Source: JBBQER01 sp052148155
GTDB lineage: Bacteria > Actinomycetota > Acidimicrobiia > IMCC26256 > PALSA-610
NCBI GenBank assembly: GCA_052148155.1
Contig: JBKQIY010000077.1
Location: 1 to 8,729, forward strand
DNA length: 8,729 bases
Reading direction: 5' to 3'
Each line of letters opens with the position of its first letter. The stretch's first letter is position 1. Both the position numbers and the translations under genes were made by a program. The notes under the pieces are model-generated. The model was given only the letters and a program-made list of their open reading frames with translations. It did no database searches and was not told the DNA's origin. Below are positions 1 to 6,194 of the stretch, in pieces.

Positions 1-122
1 TTCGAACCAGACGCAGCCGCCACCGGAACCGCCCACCCACACACACCCACCGCGACCGCCCCGACAACAAGCGCGCCCAACACACCGGTCCGTCTCACAA
101 ACACCGAACGCCACAACCTCAC
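1..122 (-). CDS. N-terminus of a secreted or exported protein, cut by the window edge
   Basis: The first 40 codons of a minus-strand gene run off the left edge, so the function cannot be told. The translation is a textbook signal peptide: a basic start (MRLWRSVFVRR), a hydrophobic core of about 20 residues (TGVLGALVVGAVAVGVCGWAV), then PVAAASGS with a likely signal peptidase I site near the AAA. The cysteine in the core is not in a convincing lipobox, so I do not call it a lipoprotein. The GTG start is chosen because AGGAAGGG lies 8 bases upstream and nothing in frame further upstream fits as well. The plus strand is also open here (to about 200), but it reads as a low-complexity T/P/H-rich chain with no start, so it is taken as the shadow. 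The mature protein lies outside the window. Confidence 0.68.
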   Translation of the reverse strand, partial: MRLWRSVFVRRTGVLGALVVGAVAVGVCGWAVPVAAASGS

Positions 123-631
123 ACCACAAACCCTTCCTCAAGCCCACCACCAGTGTCCCAGCTCCGACACCGCGCGACGACATCGAAGGCCGCCTCGGAC
201 GTGACTTTCCGATGTTTCTTTTTCGTCGCCTGGACGATGACTGGTATACGGCCGCGCGCGTTTCGTCGCGTGTTCTCTTTGCGCGTCTTCGCATCAGTCG
301 ATCGTGCAAACGCTGGACGCGGCTGTGCTCGCGTGCACTCGCACCGCGCGGTCGCCGCAACGACGCCGCGGCGAAGCAACGAACGCGAGGACAACACGAA
401 CAAGACCGTGGCCGTCCAGCTGTCCGACGCGCCGTTGGCCGAGGTCCTGGCGTCGCCGCTCGACCGGTGACGCTACGTTGTGCGGGAAGTACCGGATCCC
501 AGTTCTTGGACCCGGACGCGAAGGCTCAACGCAAGCCCGAATCAACGCGGGCCGAGCCGCGATCATCTTCATTGGTATTGTTGTTCCTCCGCAGATGGGC
601 GGCCGGCCCGCCGGCTTGCCCGAACGGACGA
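123..631. other. About 500 bases without a defensible gene
   Basis: Several long overlapping frames are open on both strands, as expected in GC-rich DNA, but none shows a recognisable domain, a Shine-Dalgarno site or a steady codon pattern. The one hint of coding is plus-strand 393-470, which ends in TVAVQLSDAPLAEVLASPLDR then TGA with G or C in almost every third position. The codons before it in the same frame look random. It could be the tail of a decayed gene or chance. Around 600-625 there are GC-rich self-complementary repeats (GCCGGC twice) just beyond the stop of the membrane-protein gene, with no T-run, so no terminator is called. Confidence 0.5.
131..138 (-). promoter_or_regulatory. 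Shine-Dalgarno AGGAAGGG for the left-edge secreted protein
   Basis: The minus strand reads AGGAAGGG, 8 bases before a GTG codon that opens a signal-peptide sequence. This site decides the start of the partial gene. Confidence 0.6.
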
Positions 632-1072
632 TCAACTGTCGAGCGTACGGCGCTCAGCCCGGCACTCTCTCGTCTTGAGCAGTCCGCCGACCGCAAGGCC
701 GACCGCCGCGAGCAGCGACAGGTAGATGCCAGACTTCCGACTGAGGTCGATCGTCCCGATGACGATGTTGGACCGGTCGCCGATCAGCACTTTGCAAAGG
801 ATCAACAGCGCCGCGACCGAGCCCGCGACGAGGTTCGCTGCCGCCCAGCTCAGCGGAAGGTCTCGAAGCTTGGTCACAAACACTGCGGTGATGACTCCGG
901 CGAACATCGCGAGTCCGAGCAACAGCGGGATGACGCCGAACACGGGGAAGTGCCAACCGTCGTCACTGAACTCTTTCGCGTAAGCGAACCAGGGCAAGAA
1001 CGACATGACGAGGAGGGCAACGGCACTGACTCCGATCACTTTGTCGCTGGTGGTCAACTTGGTGAGATCCAC
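632..1072 (-). CDS. Small four-helix integral membrane protein, function unknown
   Basis: A protein of 146 residues with four hydrophobic segments at about residues 12-32, 43-66, 75-98 and 115-133, so both ends should lie on the same side of the membrane. The first helix ends in the motif SFLPWFAY and the last contains GIYLSLLAAVGLAVGG. Small actinobacterial membrane proteins with this FLPWF plus GxYL..AAxGLAVGG pattern are familiar to me only as uncharacterised. The C-terminus is basic and probably cytoplasmic (KTRECRAERR). The start is GTG at 1072 (MDLTKLTTSDKV), because GGAGGT sits 3 bases before it; the frame stays open to a TTG at 1102, which lacks such a site. It lies 155 bases downstream of the permease gene on the same strand, with a weak terminator-like hairpin between, so it is probably transcribed separately. 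No enzymatic motif is visible. Confidence 0.75.
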   Translation of the reverse strand: MDLTKLTTSDKVIGVSAVALLVMSFLPWFAYAKEFSDDGWHFPVFGVIPLLLGLAMFAGVITAVFVTKLRDLPLSWAAANLVAGSVAALLILCKVLIGDRSNIVIGTIDLSRKSGIYLSLLAAVGLAVGGLLKTRECRAERRTLDS

Positions 1073-1075
1073 GAC

Positions 1076-1081
1076 ACCTCC
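1076..1081 (-). promoter_or_regulatory. Shine-Dalgarno GGAGGT of the small membrane protein
   Basis: GGAGGT on the minus strand, 3 bases before GTG at 1072. It favours that start over the in-frame TTG at 1102. The P450 gene uses the same site with a 4-base spacer. Confidence 0.6.
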
Positions 1082-1157
1082 ACAGGTCGCCGTTGTCGAC
1101 AAGAACGGCTCTGGAACCTACGTCTTCGTCGCTCGGGATCTCGTTCACGGCAGACCG

Positions 1158-1173
1158 AAAAGCCGGCCAGGCT
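1158..1173 (-). terminator. Weak terminator-like hairpin after the exporter cassette
   Basis: On the minus strand AGCC, a five-base loop (TGGCC) and GGCT are followed at once by a short T-run (the last T of the stem plus TTT). It lies 55 bases past the permease stop, where the cassette transcript would be expected to end. The stem has only four pairs, so this is tentative. Confidence 0.28.
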
Positions 1174-1227
1174 CATCGTCTGCGTCGGTGGTCGGTACCT
1201 TTCCCCGTCGCGCTCCCCAGAGTCCGG

Positions 1228-2016
1228 CTACCCGGTCCGGTTGTCGTTGTATCGGGCGCGCGCCCACAGGTAACCGACGGCGCCAAGACCGACGCACCAG
1301 GCGGCGCCGAGGATCGCACAGTTGCCCATCGCGGTGCCCGTGAGCAGGCCGCGCAAGGTCTCGATGATCGGCGTAAAGGGTTGGTTGTGCGCGAACCAGC
1401 GCACCCCGGCCGGCATCGACTGCGTGGGTACGAACGCGCTGCTGATGAACGGGAGCACAACGAGGAAGAGAGCCAAGCTGTTCGCGCCTGCGGGCGTCTG
1501 GGCGACGAGCCCGAAGGCGACGGCCAGCCAACTGAGCGCCAGCGTCAGCATCGCGAACACCGCGATCGCGGCGATCCACTCGACGGGGGTGGCCGTCGGA
1601 CGGAACCCCAACGCCACCGCGACCGCGACGACGAGGGCGACGCTGATCAACGCGCGGATGAGGCTTCCGAGAACCTGGCCGGCCAGTACTGAGGTGCGGC
1701 TGATCGCCATCGTGCGGAAGCGGGCAATGATGCCTTCGGTCATGTCGGTGCAAACGTTCAACGCGGTGAACTCCGCGCTCGCACTCGCGGTCATCAAGAT
1801 GACGCCGGGTGTGAGGTAGTCGACGTAGCTGTCACCCCCCGGCATGGCGCCCAGGCCGGCGCGCAGGGTATGGCCGAACACGCCGACGAAGAGCAGCGGA
1901 AAGAAGGTCGGGACCGCCATGCCGCTGATGGTCATCATCGGGAAGCGCAGCGAGTGCACAACGTCGCGTCGCAACATCGTCGCCGAGTCGCGCACGGCGT
2001 AGGAGGGAGTGCTCAT
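1228..2016 (-). CDS. ABC-2 type exporter permease, DrrB-like
   Basis: The membrane half of an ABC exporter, 262 residues, partner of the ATPase encoded just upstream. Six hydrophobic segments are visible at about 28-48, 65-85, 112-137, 147-172, 180-197 and 233-252. An amphipathic RDVVHSLRFP segment precedes the first, and a conserved cytoplasmic stretch at 92-108 (MTEGIIARFRTMAISRTSV) lies between helices 2 and 3. Near the end is the FxxNQPFTPIIETLRGLL motif (residues 208-225) that marks the DrrB/ABC-2 family. Length and layout match daunorubicin-resistance permeases and relatives that export drugs, lipids or unknown substrates; the substrate cannot be told from sequence. The start is ATG at 2016, overlapping the TGA of the ATPase as ATGA, so the two are translationally coupled. 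The frame runs open to 2502, but that part is antisense-like shadow under the ATPase gene. Confidence 0.9.
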   Translation of the reverse strand: MSTPSYAVRDSATMLRRDVVHSLRFPMMTISGMAVPTFFPLLFVGVFGHTLRAGLGAMPGGDSYVDYLTPGVILMTASASAEFTALNVCTDMTEGIIARFRTMAISRTSVLAGQVLGSLIRALISVALVVAVAVALGFRPTATPVEWIAAIAVFAMLTLALSWLAVAFGLVAQTPAGANSLALFLVVLPFISSAFVPTQSMPAGVRWFAHNQPFTPIIETLRGLLTGTAMGNCAILGAAWCVGLGAVGYLWARARYNDNRTG

Positions 2017-2944
2017 GACGGGCTTCCGTGTCCGTCGCGAGGATTGCCGGTCAGCGCGAAGAAGACACCGTCGAGGTCGGCCGTGTGCACGGTGACGCGC
2101 TCGACAGGAAGTCGGTGATGGTCGAGCCGGTCGAGCAGCGCAGCCAGCGTCTCGGGGGTGCCGTCCGTCGGGACGTGCACGACCAGCGGATCGTTGTCGC
2201 GCGAGGCGTCGCCGAACACCTCCATCGCCGCGTGTACCGCGTCGACATCGCGGAGATGCAGCCGCGCTCGACCACCGGGAATCCGACGTTTGAGCTCGTC
2301 GGGTGTGCCTCCAGCGACGACGCTCCCTCGGTCGAGGAGCGCGACGCGATCGGCGAGCTCGTCGGCTCTTCGAGATGCTGGGTCGTGAGAAGGACGGTGA
2401 TCCCTGTCGCGACGAGATCGCGGAGGATTTGCCACAGGGTCCGGCGGCTGCGGGGATCCAGCCCGGTGGTCGGCTCGTCGAGGAGGGGGATCCGCGGATC
2501 ACCGATGACCGTCATGGCGAGGTCCAATCGACGGCGCATGCCACCCGAGTAGGTCGCGACCATCTGGCTGGTTGCGTCGACGAGATCGAACCGCTCGAGC
2601 AGCTCGGCGGCGCGGCGTTGTCCGACGCCGCGGGTCAAGTGGTGAAGATCCGCCATCAATCTCAGGTTTTCCCCACCTGTGAGCAGGTTGTCGACCGCGG
2701 AGAACTGTCCGGTGAGACCGATCGAGGCGCGTACCGCGTCGGGCTCGCGGTTGAGATCGAAGCCGGCGACCTGAATCTCGCCCGCGTCGGGTCGAAGCAA
2801 GGTCGACAGGATCTGCACGATGGTCGTCTTTCCTGCGCCGTTGGGGCCGAGAAGCGAACAGATCGTCCCTTGCGCGACGTCGAGGTCGATGCCGTCGAGG
2901 ACGGTCCGCTCGCCGAACGCCTTCCGCAGGCCGGCGACCTTCAA
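2013..2944 (-). CDS. DrrA-like ABC exporter ATPase, interrupted by an apparent frameshift
   Basis: The ATPase that powers the adjacent permease. In the first frame (2944 to about 2366) the domain is complete: Walker A GPNGAGKTT (residues 33-41), Q-loop Q80, signature YSGGMRRRLDLA (132-143), Walker B and D-loop IPLLDEPTTGLDP (152-164) and the switch histidine in TTQHLEE (187-193). Right after HLEE the frame is lost. Continuing one frame over gives ADELADRVALLDRGSVVAGG and a 117-residue tail, typical of DrrA and relatives (DUF4162-like), with HTADLDGVFFALTG near the end. Adding one base at 2365/2366 (GAAGAG then GCC) restores a protein of about 310 residues, the usual size. The start is unsure: TTG at 2944 is the only start in this frame and leaves almost nothing before KVAGLRKAFG, while ATG at 2969 fits the spacing but is in another frame. 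The intact motifs suggest a sequencing error or a very recent mutation. Confidence 0.85.
2363..2372 (-). other. Probable one-base deletion site inside the ABC ATPase gene
   Basis: On the minus strand the bases read CTC GAA GAG CC GAC GAG CTC, where the family expects L-E-E-A-D-E-L. One G or C is missing between GAG and CC. Upstream and downstream reading frames are both clearly coding and join exactly here. Confidence 0.8.
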
Positions 2945-2973
2945 CGCCGACGGCGGCCGACCGTGTCATCGTG

Positions 2974-3849
2974 TCACTGCTTGCTCGTCGTGTCGCTCGC
3001 AAGGCAGCGGCGGACCGTGATGTCTCCGAAGGCCGTACGGGCGCGCACCTCGACCGTGTCCTCGCCGGCTGCCGGCTGCGCGGCTGCGTCGAGGTTGTTC
3101 TGCACGTTTCCAAAACTTGTCTTGAGATCGAGCCACGCGGCGACGCCGTCGACGACTCCGATGTCGATGCGTCCACGCGCGGTCTCGGCCTCGATGGCGC
3201 CAACGGAAACTTCGCCGAGGCGTACGTCGCCGTTCGCGGTCTTGGCGACAACCGCCGCTCGGGCGCGATCGATGACGATGTCACCGTTCGCCCCGCTCAC
3301 TCGAAGGTCTCCGGCGATCTCGCCGATCCGCGTGTCGCCGTTTGAGTTCTTGACCACCGCGTTTCCGTCGATGCTTTCGACCCGCAGCGCACCGGAACTT
3401 GTCGTCAGCTCGGCATCGCCGGCAACCCGCCCCACTGTGATGTCGCCGGCACTCGTCCTGAGCTGCACCGGTCCGACGTCGGCGATGTCGATGCTGCCGG
3501 CGCTGATCTTGAAGTGACATTCGCCGAGGCGACCGATGCCGTGGAGCGCGGCGACGGCTGCGTCTCCTCGCAGCTCCGAACCAGCCGGCAGCTCGATCTC
3601 AACGTCGATCGACTCGCGTCCGCCACGGGGCGTGAAGTGCCGCAACCCCTTCGGCGCCTTGATCAGCAGCCTGCCGTCGGCGTACTCGACGCGGGTTTGC
3701 TCGGCCGCCGCGACGTCGCCTTTCCTCGCGCTGCGGCTGGGACGAACGTCGACCGCGGTATCGGTTCGCTCACTTGCCACGATCCGGAGGTCTGCGACGC
3801 AAAGCTCGACGGTCACGGTGATGGGTTGGGGAGTATCGAACGTTGGCAT
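2974..3849 (-). CDS. DUF4097-family beta-repeat protein
   Basis: A 291-residue protein with the repeated beta-strand pattern of DUF4097 (putative adhesin-like, right-handed beta-helix or solenoid). From about residue 115 to 282 it cycles every 18-20 residues through short strands ending in S/T-x-x-GD-I/V: SAGSIDIADVG, TSAGDITVGRVAGD, TSSGALRVESIDGN, NSNGDTRIGEIAGD, GANGDIVID, TANGDVRLGEV, TARGRIDIGVVDG, TSFGNVQNN, TAFGDITVRR. The N-terminal third (VTVELCVADLRIVASERTDTAVDV) is the usual capping region. There is no signal peptide or membrane helix, so it is probably cytoplasmic despite the adhesin name. The start is ATG at 3849 with AAAGGA 6 bases upstream; the open frame up to 3897 lacks such a site. 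It lies 63 bases after the RHH gene and its stop is 4 bases before an ATG at 2969, so it sits inside the exporter operon. Its biochemical role is unknown. Confidence 0.9.
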   Translation of the reverse strand: MPTFDTPQPITVTVELCVADLRIVASERTDTAVDVRPSRSARKGDVAAAEQTRVEYADGRLLIKAPKGLRHFTPRGGRESIDVEIELPAGSELRGDAAVAALHGIGRLGECHFKISAGSIDIADVGPVQLRTSAGDITVGRVAGDAELTTSSGALRVESIDGNAVVKNSNGDTRIGEIAGDLRVSGANGDIVIDRARAAVVAKTANGDVRLGEVSVGAIEAETARGRIDIGVVDGVAAWLDLKTSFGNVQNNLDAAAQPAAGEDTVEVRARTAFGDITVRRCLASDTTSKQ

Positions 3850-3853
3850 AGCA

Positions 3854-3861
3854 GTTCCTTT
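3854..3861 (-). promoter_or_regulatory. Shine-Dalgarno AAAGGAAC of the DUF4097 gene
   Basis: AAAGGAAC on the minus strand ends 4 bases before ATG at 3849 (6 bases after AAAGGA). It fixes that start rather than the ATG at 3897. Confidence 0.6.
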
Positions 3862-3912
3862 GTGTTCGTTGAGATCCGTCGGTCGGCTGCGATGCATGCG
3901 ATTACTCGACGG

Positions 3913-4437
3913 TTAGCGCGCCCAGCCCGTGTAGCGTTGCCCGCTGCGCGGGGCGCGGGATTCACGTCGCGGACCAGGTTCGGGGCGTTCCAACGCGGCG
4001 GTAGCCGCGCGCACGAGCCAGCTGTTGACCGAGACTCCCCCGCCGGCGGCGGCCCGTTCGACCCGACCCTTCAGCTGGTCAGGCATGCGGAGGTTGATGC
4101 GGGACATCGCGCCGTCGTCGGCCTCTGCCGCTCCGGCGATCACCGGCACGGTCACGTCGTCGCTTTCGGACAGGTCGTCGGCGGAGGTCTCGGCGGCAGC
4201 CGCCGTGACGACGAACTCGGGATCACGGCCGCGTAGCCGCAGCTCGACCGAGCCCGGGGCCAGCTCGCAGGTGATCTCCTCCGCCGCGGCCACGAGCGCG
4301 TCCTGCAAGGTCAGTCGGATCGCGGCGTCGAGCGACGACAACAAGCGATCGGCCAGGGCCCGGGCGTCGTCGCCGCCCGCCTCGGCACCGACGATGACCT
4401 GGCGCTGGATGTTCTCAACGTACGGCTGCAACTCCAT
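3913..4437 (-). CDS. Ribbon-helix-helix regulator, HicB-antitoxin-like, first gene of the exporter cassette
   Basis: A 174-residue protein with two parts. Residues 1-80 (MELQPYVENIQRQVIVGAEAG ... LAPGSVELRLRGRDPEFVVT) form a conserved N-terminal domain of unknown role seen in actinobacterial proteins usually labelled HicB-family antitoxin. Residues 111-150 are a ribbon-helix-helix fold: strand MSRINLRMPDQ, helix LKGRVERAAAG, turn GGVSVN, helix SWLVRAATAALER. An acidic, Ala-rich linker (80-110) joins them and the tail is basic (RPEPGPRRESRAPRSGQR). No HicA toxin gene is adjacent; the next genes are DUF4097 and the DrrAB exporter, so I read it as an operon regulator rather than an antitoxin. 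The start is ATG at 4437, where the promoter places the transcript start itself. The frame runs on upstream to 4467, but only through the operator repeats. It probably represses its own promoter. Confidence 0.85.
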   Translation of the reverse strand: MELQPYVENIQRQVIVGAEAGGDDARALADRLLSSLDAAIRLTLQDALVAAAEEITCELAPGSVELRLRGRDPEFVVTAAAAETSADDLSESDDVTVPVIAGAAEADDGAMSRINLRMPDQLKGRVERAAAGGGVSVNSWLVRAATAALERPEPGPRRESRAPRSGQRYTGWAR

Positions 4438-4472
4438 GGCACTATAATGGTGCCATAATGGTGCCAAGTCAA
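4437..4472 (-). promoter_or_regulatory. Leaderless promoter with overlapping RHH-type operator repeats
   Basis: On the minus strand TTGACT (4472-4467) is followed after exactly 17 bases by CATTAT (4449-4444). The transcript start would then fall on the A of the ATG at 4437, giving a leaderless message. Within the promoter the + strand has GTGCCA at 4450-4455 and 4461-4466, 11 bp apart inside a repeated ATAATGGTGCCA, and an inverted TGGCAC at 4437-4442. Repeats spaced about one helical turn are what dimers of RHH proteins bind side by side, so autoregulation by the downstream RHH gene is likely. Confidence 0.7.
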
Positions 4473-4480
4473 GTAGAGAC

Positions 4481-4496
4481 GGCTCCGAACTGAGCC
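4481..4496 (-). terminator. Hairpin after the P450 gene, possible weak terminator
   Basis: Minus strand GGCTC, loop AGTTCG, GAGCC, 22 bases past the P450 stop and just before the RHH promoter. It is followed by a pyrimidine-rich GTCTCTACTT rather than a true T-run. Its place between two same-strand genes supports a boundary, but the five-pair stem is short. Confidence 0.35.
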
Positions 4497-4518
4497 ACCC
4501 GCTCGTACGGAGCTCGGA

Positions 4519-5739
4519 TCACGACCTCCACACGAGCGTGAGGTTCTGCACCGAGCGCAGCCCGGGTGGATACACCAGCTCTTCGTGACCTGGCTTGATC
4601 GAATAGTCGGGGATCCGGCGGTGCCATTCGCGCATCGTGATGCGGAGCTCGCGCCGCGCCAGGTGTGAGCCGAGGCAGCGGTGGACACCGGCGCCGAACG
4701 CGATGTGGCGATTTGTTGCACGGTCGAAGCGCACGTCGAAGGGATCGGAGAACTCCGCCGGGTCCACGTTGGCCGCGCCGAAATTCACCATCACGGCGGT
4801 TCCGGCCGCGACCTTCATCCCGTTCGGAAGCTCGGTGTCCTGGGTGGCGATACGCGGAACCCCGCTCGGTACCGGTGATTCCCAGCGCAACAGTTCTTCG
4901 ACCGCGCCGGAGATGAGTGTGGGGTCGTCGACAAGCTGGCGCCGATGCTCGGGGTGATTGGCCAAGAACGCGTAAAAGCACGTGAGCGAGTCGCTCACCG
5001 TGTCGAGCCCGGCGATGAGGAACAGGAAGCAGATGTCGAGGATCTCCTCGCGCGTGAGCCTCTCACCGTCGATCTCAACGGTGACGAGGTGCGAAAGGAT
5101 GTCCTCGGTCGGATGTTTCTGGCGTTCGTCGCACACGTTGTCGAAGTATGCGTAGATGTCGCGGCCGGTCGCACGTTGGACGGTGATACGCGTGTCCGCG
5201 TCGAACATCGCGCCGGGATCGAGCTTGTCGGGACGAAGGATGCCGTCGCGTAGGTGCAACAAGGTGTCGAGCTCGTCCCACGGCAGGCCCATCAAACCGA
5301 GGAACACCGACGACGGCAGGAGCTCTGCGAACTCTTCGCTGAAGTTGCACTCCCCTCGATCGATGAACGCATCGATGAAGTGATTGACACGTGCGGTGAT
5401 GTCGACTTCCTGCGCGTCCATCTGTTTCGGTGCGAAGAGCGGGTCGAGGACCTTGCGGTACTTGGAATGCTCCGGTGGGTCCACATTCAATGGGATCAGG
5501 GGACGGATGTTTCCGAGGTCGATCCCGCCGACGGACGAGAACAGTTCGTGATGGCGCAGTACGTGTTCCGTAAGCGCGCGGCTGAATGTCGCCGTGAGAC
5601 CGTCCATCGGTTGGAGACATCCACCGTCTTCGATGACCTGCCGGTAGCCCGGCTGCGGCGCTGCGAGATTGAGGAACATCTCCATTCCGGCGTCCATCTC
5701 CGCGGCCGGCTGCGTCGACGGCTCGGTTTCGTCGGTCAT
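4519..5739 (-). CDS. Cytochrome P450 monooxygenase
   Basis: A soluble bacterial class I P450 of 406 residues, full length for the family. It would insert one oxygen atom into an organic substrate using electrons from a ferredoxin and reductase, neither of which is in the window. Key parts in order: C-helix heme-propionate contact PPEHSKYRKVLDP (H91, R95); I-helix oxygen-activation site LIAGLDTVSD with the acid-threonine pair D246-T247; K-helix ExxR E282-R285; and the heme loop FGAGVHRCLG with Cys355 as iron ligand. There is no membrane anchor. The N-terminal stretch MFLNLAAPQPGYRQV and NIRPLIPLNVDPPEHSKYRKVLDPLF resemble actinobacterial P450s acting on lipids, terpenes or steroids, but the substrate is unknown. 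The start is ATG at 5739, with GGAGGT 4 bases upstream; the open frame to 5904 is not used. It is likely monocistronic, with a hairpin after its stop. Confidence 0.95.
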   Translation of the reverse strand: MTDETEPSTQPAAEMDAGMEMFLNLAAPQPGYRQVIEDGGCLQPMDGLTATFSRALTEHVLRHHELFSSVGGIDLGNIRPLIPLNVDPPEHSKYRKVLDPLFAPKQMDAQEVDITARVNHFIDAFIDRGECNFSEEFAELLPSSVFLGLMGLPWDELDTLLHLRDGILRPDKLDPGAMFDADTRITVQRATGRDIYAYFDNVCDERQKHPTEDILSHLVTVEIDGERLTREEILDICFLFLIAGLDTVSDSLTCFYAFLANHPEHRRQLVDDPTLISGAVEELLRWESPVPSGVPRIATQDTELPNGMKVAAGTAVMVNFGAANVDPAEFSDPFDVRFDRATNRHIAFGAGVHRCLGSHLARRELRITMREWHRRIPDYSIKPGHEELVYPPGLRSVQNLTLVWRS

Positions 5740-5743
5740 GGCT

Positions 5744-5749
5744 ACCTCC
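5744..5749 (-). promoter_or_regulatory. Shine-Dalgarno GGAGGT of the P450 gene
   Basis: A perfect GGAGGT on the minus strand, 4 bases before ATG at 5739. It settles that start against the upstream frame extending to 5904. Confidence 0.75.
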
Positions 5750-6016
5750 GGTTCCTCGTTGTCTCGCATGCAGACCAAGCGTCGCAGATCGGCGGTTCCG
5801 CGGGCCACCACGCCTGCGCGACTCGGATCGTGAGAAGTGGTTCGTGCGTTGCGAAGGCGCGTACGTGAGGCGGGGTGGAGGACGCTGATCGGGCGGGCGA
5901 CCAACAGCCGCCGGACCTCGCTCGCGCCTTCGAAGCCGTGTCGCCGTCCCGTGCAGTCACGGTGTCCACCTGTGCTCAGTCGCTGTGTGGACCTCGTCGA
6001 CGAACGCGAACGTTCC

Positions 6017-6031
6017 CGTCACAATGTGACG
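6017..6031. promoter_or_regulatory. Perfect inverted repeat, possible operator upstream of the P450
   Basis: CGTCACA, one base, TGTGACG. The seven-base arms match exactly. It has the size and symmetry of a dimeric repressor site (for example TetR-like). It lies next to the most AT-rich stretch upstream of the P450, so it may control that gene, but it is 278 bases from the start codon and the binding protein is unknown. Confidence 0.4.
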
Positions 6032-6194
6032 ATTTACCCATAACCGACGTGAATAGAACACCTTCGACCTGCTCACTACGACGCGGGGTGGTGAACGCCT
6101 GCGATCGGCGCCGATGCCGAATCCTTCAGTACGGGCGCCCTGGACGCGAGAGCGGAGCGCGGCGCCACCGGCGACGAGCGGGACCCGATCGAAG

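Larger units (their letters stand above)
5740..6194. other. 455-base gap between the P450 and MerR genes
   Basis: No gene is supported here; open frames on both strands lack motifs and Shine-Dalgarno sites. Notable pieces are a perfect inverted repeat at 6017-6031, the palindrome GAACGTTC at 6008-6015, and a 12-bp palindrome ATCGGCGCCGAT at 6104-6115. The AT-richest stretch (about 6030-6060, with TTATGGGTAAAT on the minus strand) is the best place for a P450 promoter, but no good -35/-10 pair is seen, and it would leave a leader of nearly 300 bases. Confidence 0.5.

Noticed and set aside
212..1273. Plus-strand 353-codon open frame
   Set aside because: It lies opposite the four-helix membrane protein, is Arg/Glu-rich with no domain or Shine-Dalgarno site, and is explained as a GC-rich shadow.
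2017..2502. N-terminal extension of the permease
   Set aside because: It overlaps the ATPase gene in another frame. The ATGA overlap at 2013-2016 gives the natural start.
2303..3517. Plus-strand 404-codon open frame
   Set aside because: It is antisense to the ABC ATPase and the DUF4097 gene, whose motifs are unmistakable on the minus strand.
5740..5904. N-terminal extension of the P450 by 55 codons
   Set aside because: The extension has no family match, and a perfect GGAGGT precedes the ATG at 5739.
6104..6115. 12-bp palindrome ATCGGCGCCGAT
   Set aside because: It is a short GC-rich palindrome of a kind expected by chance here, with no promoter beside it.
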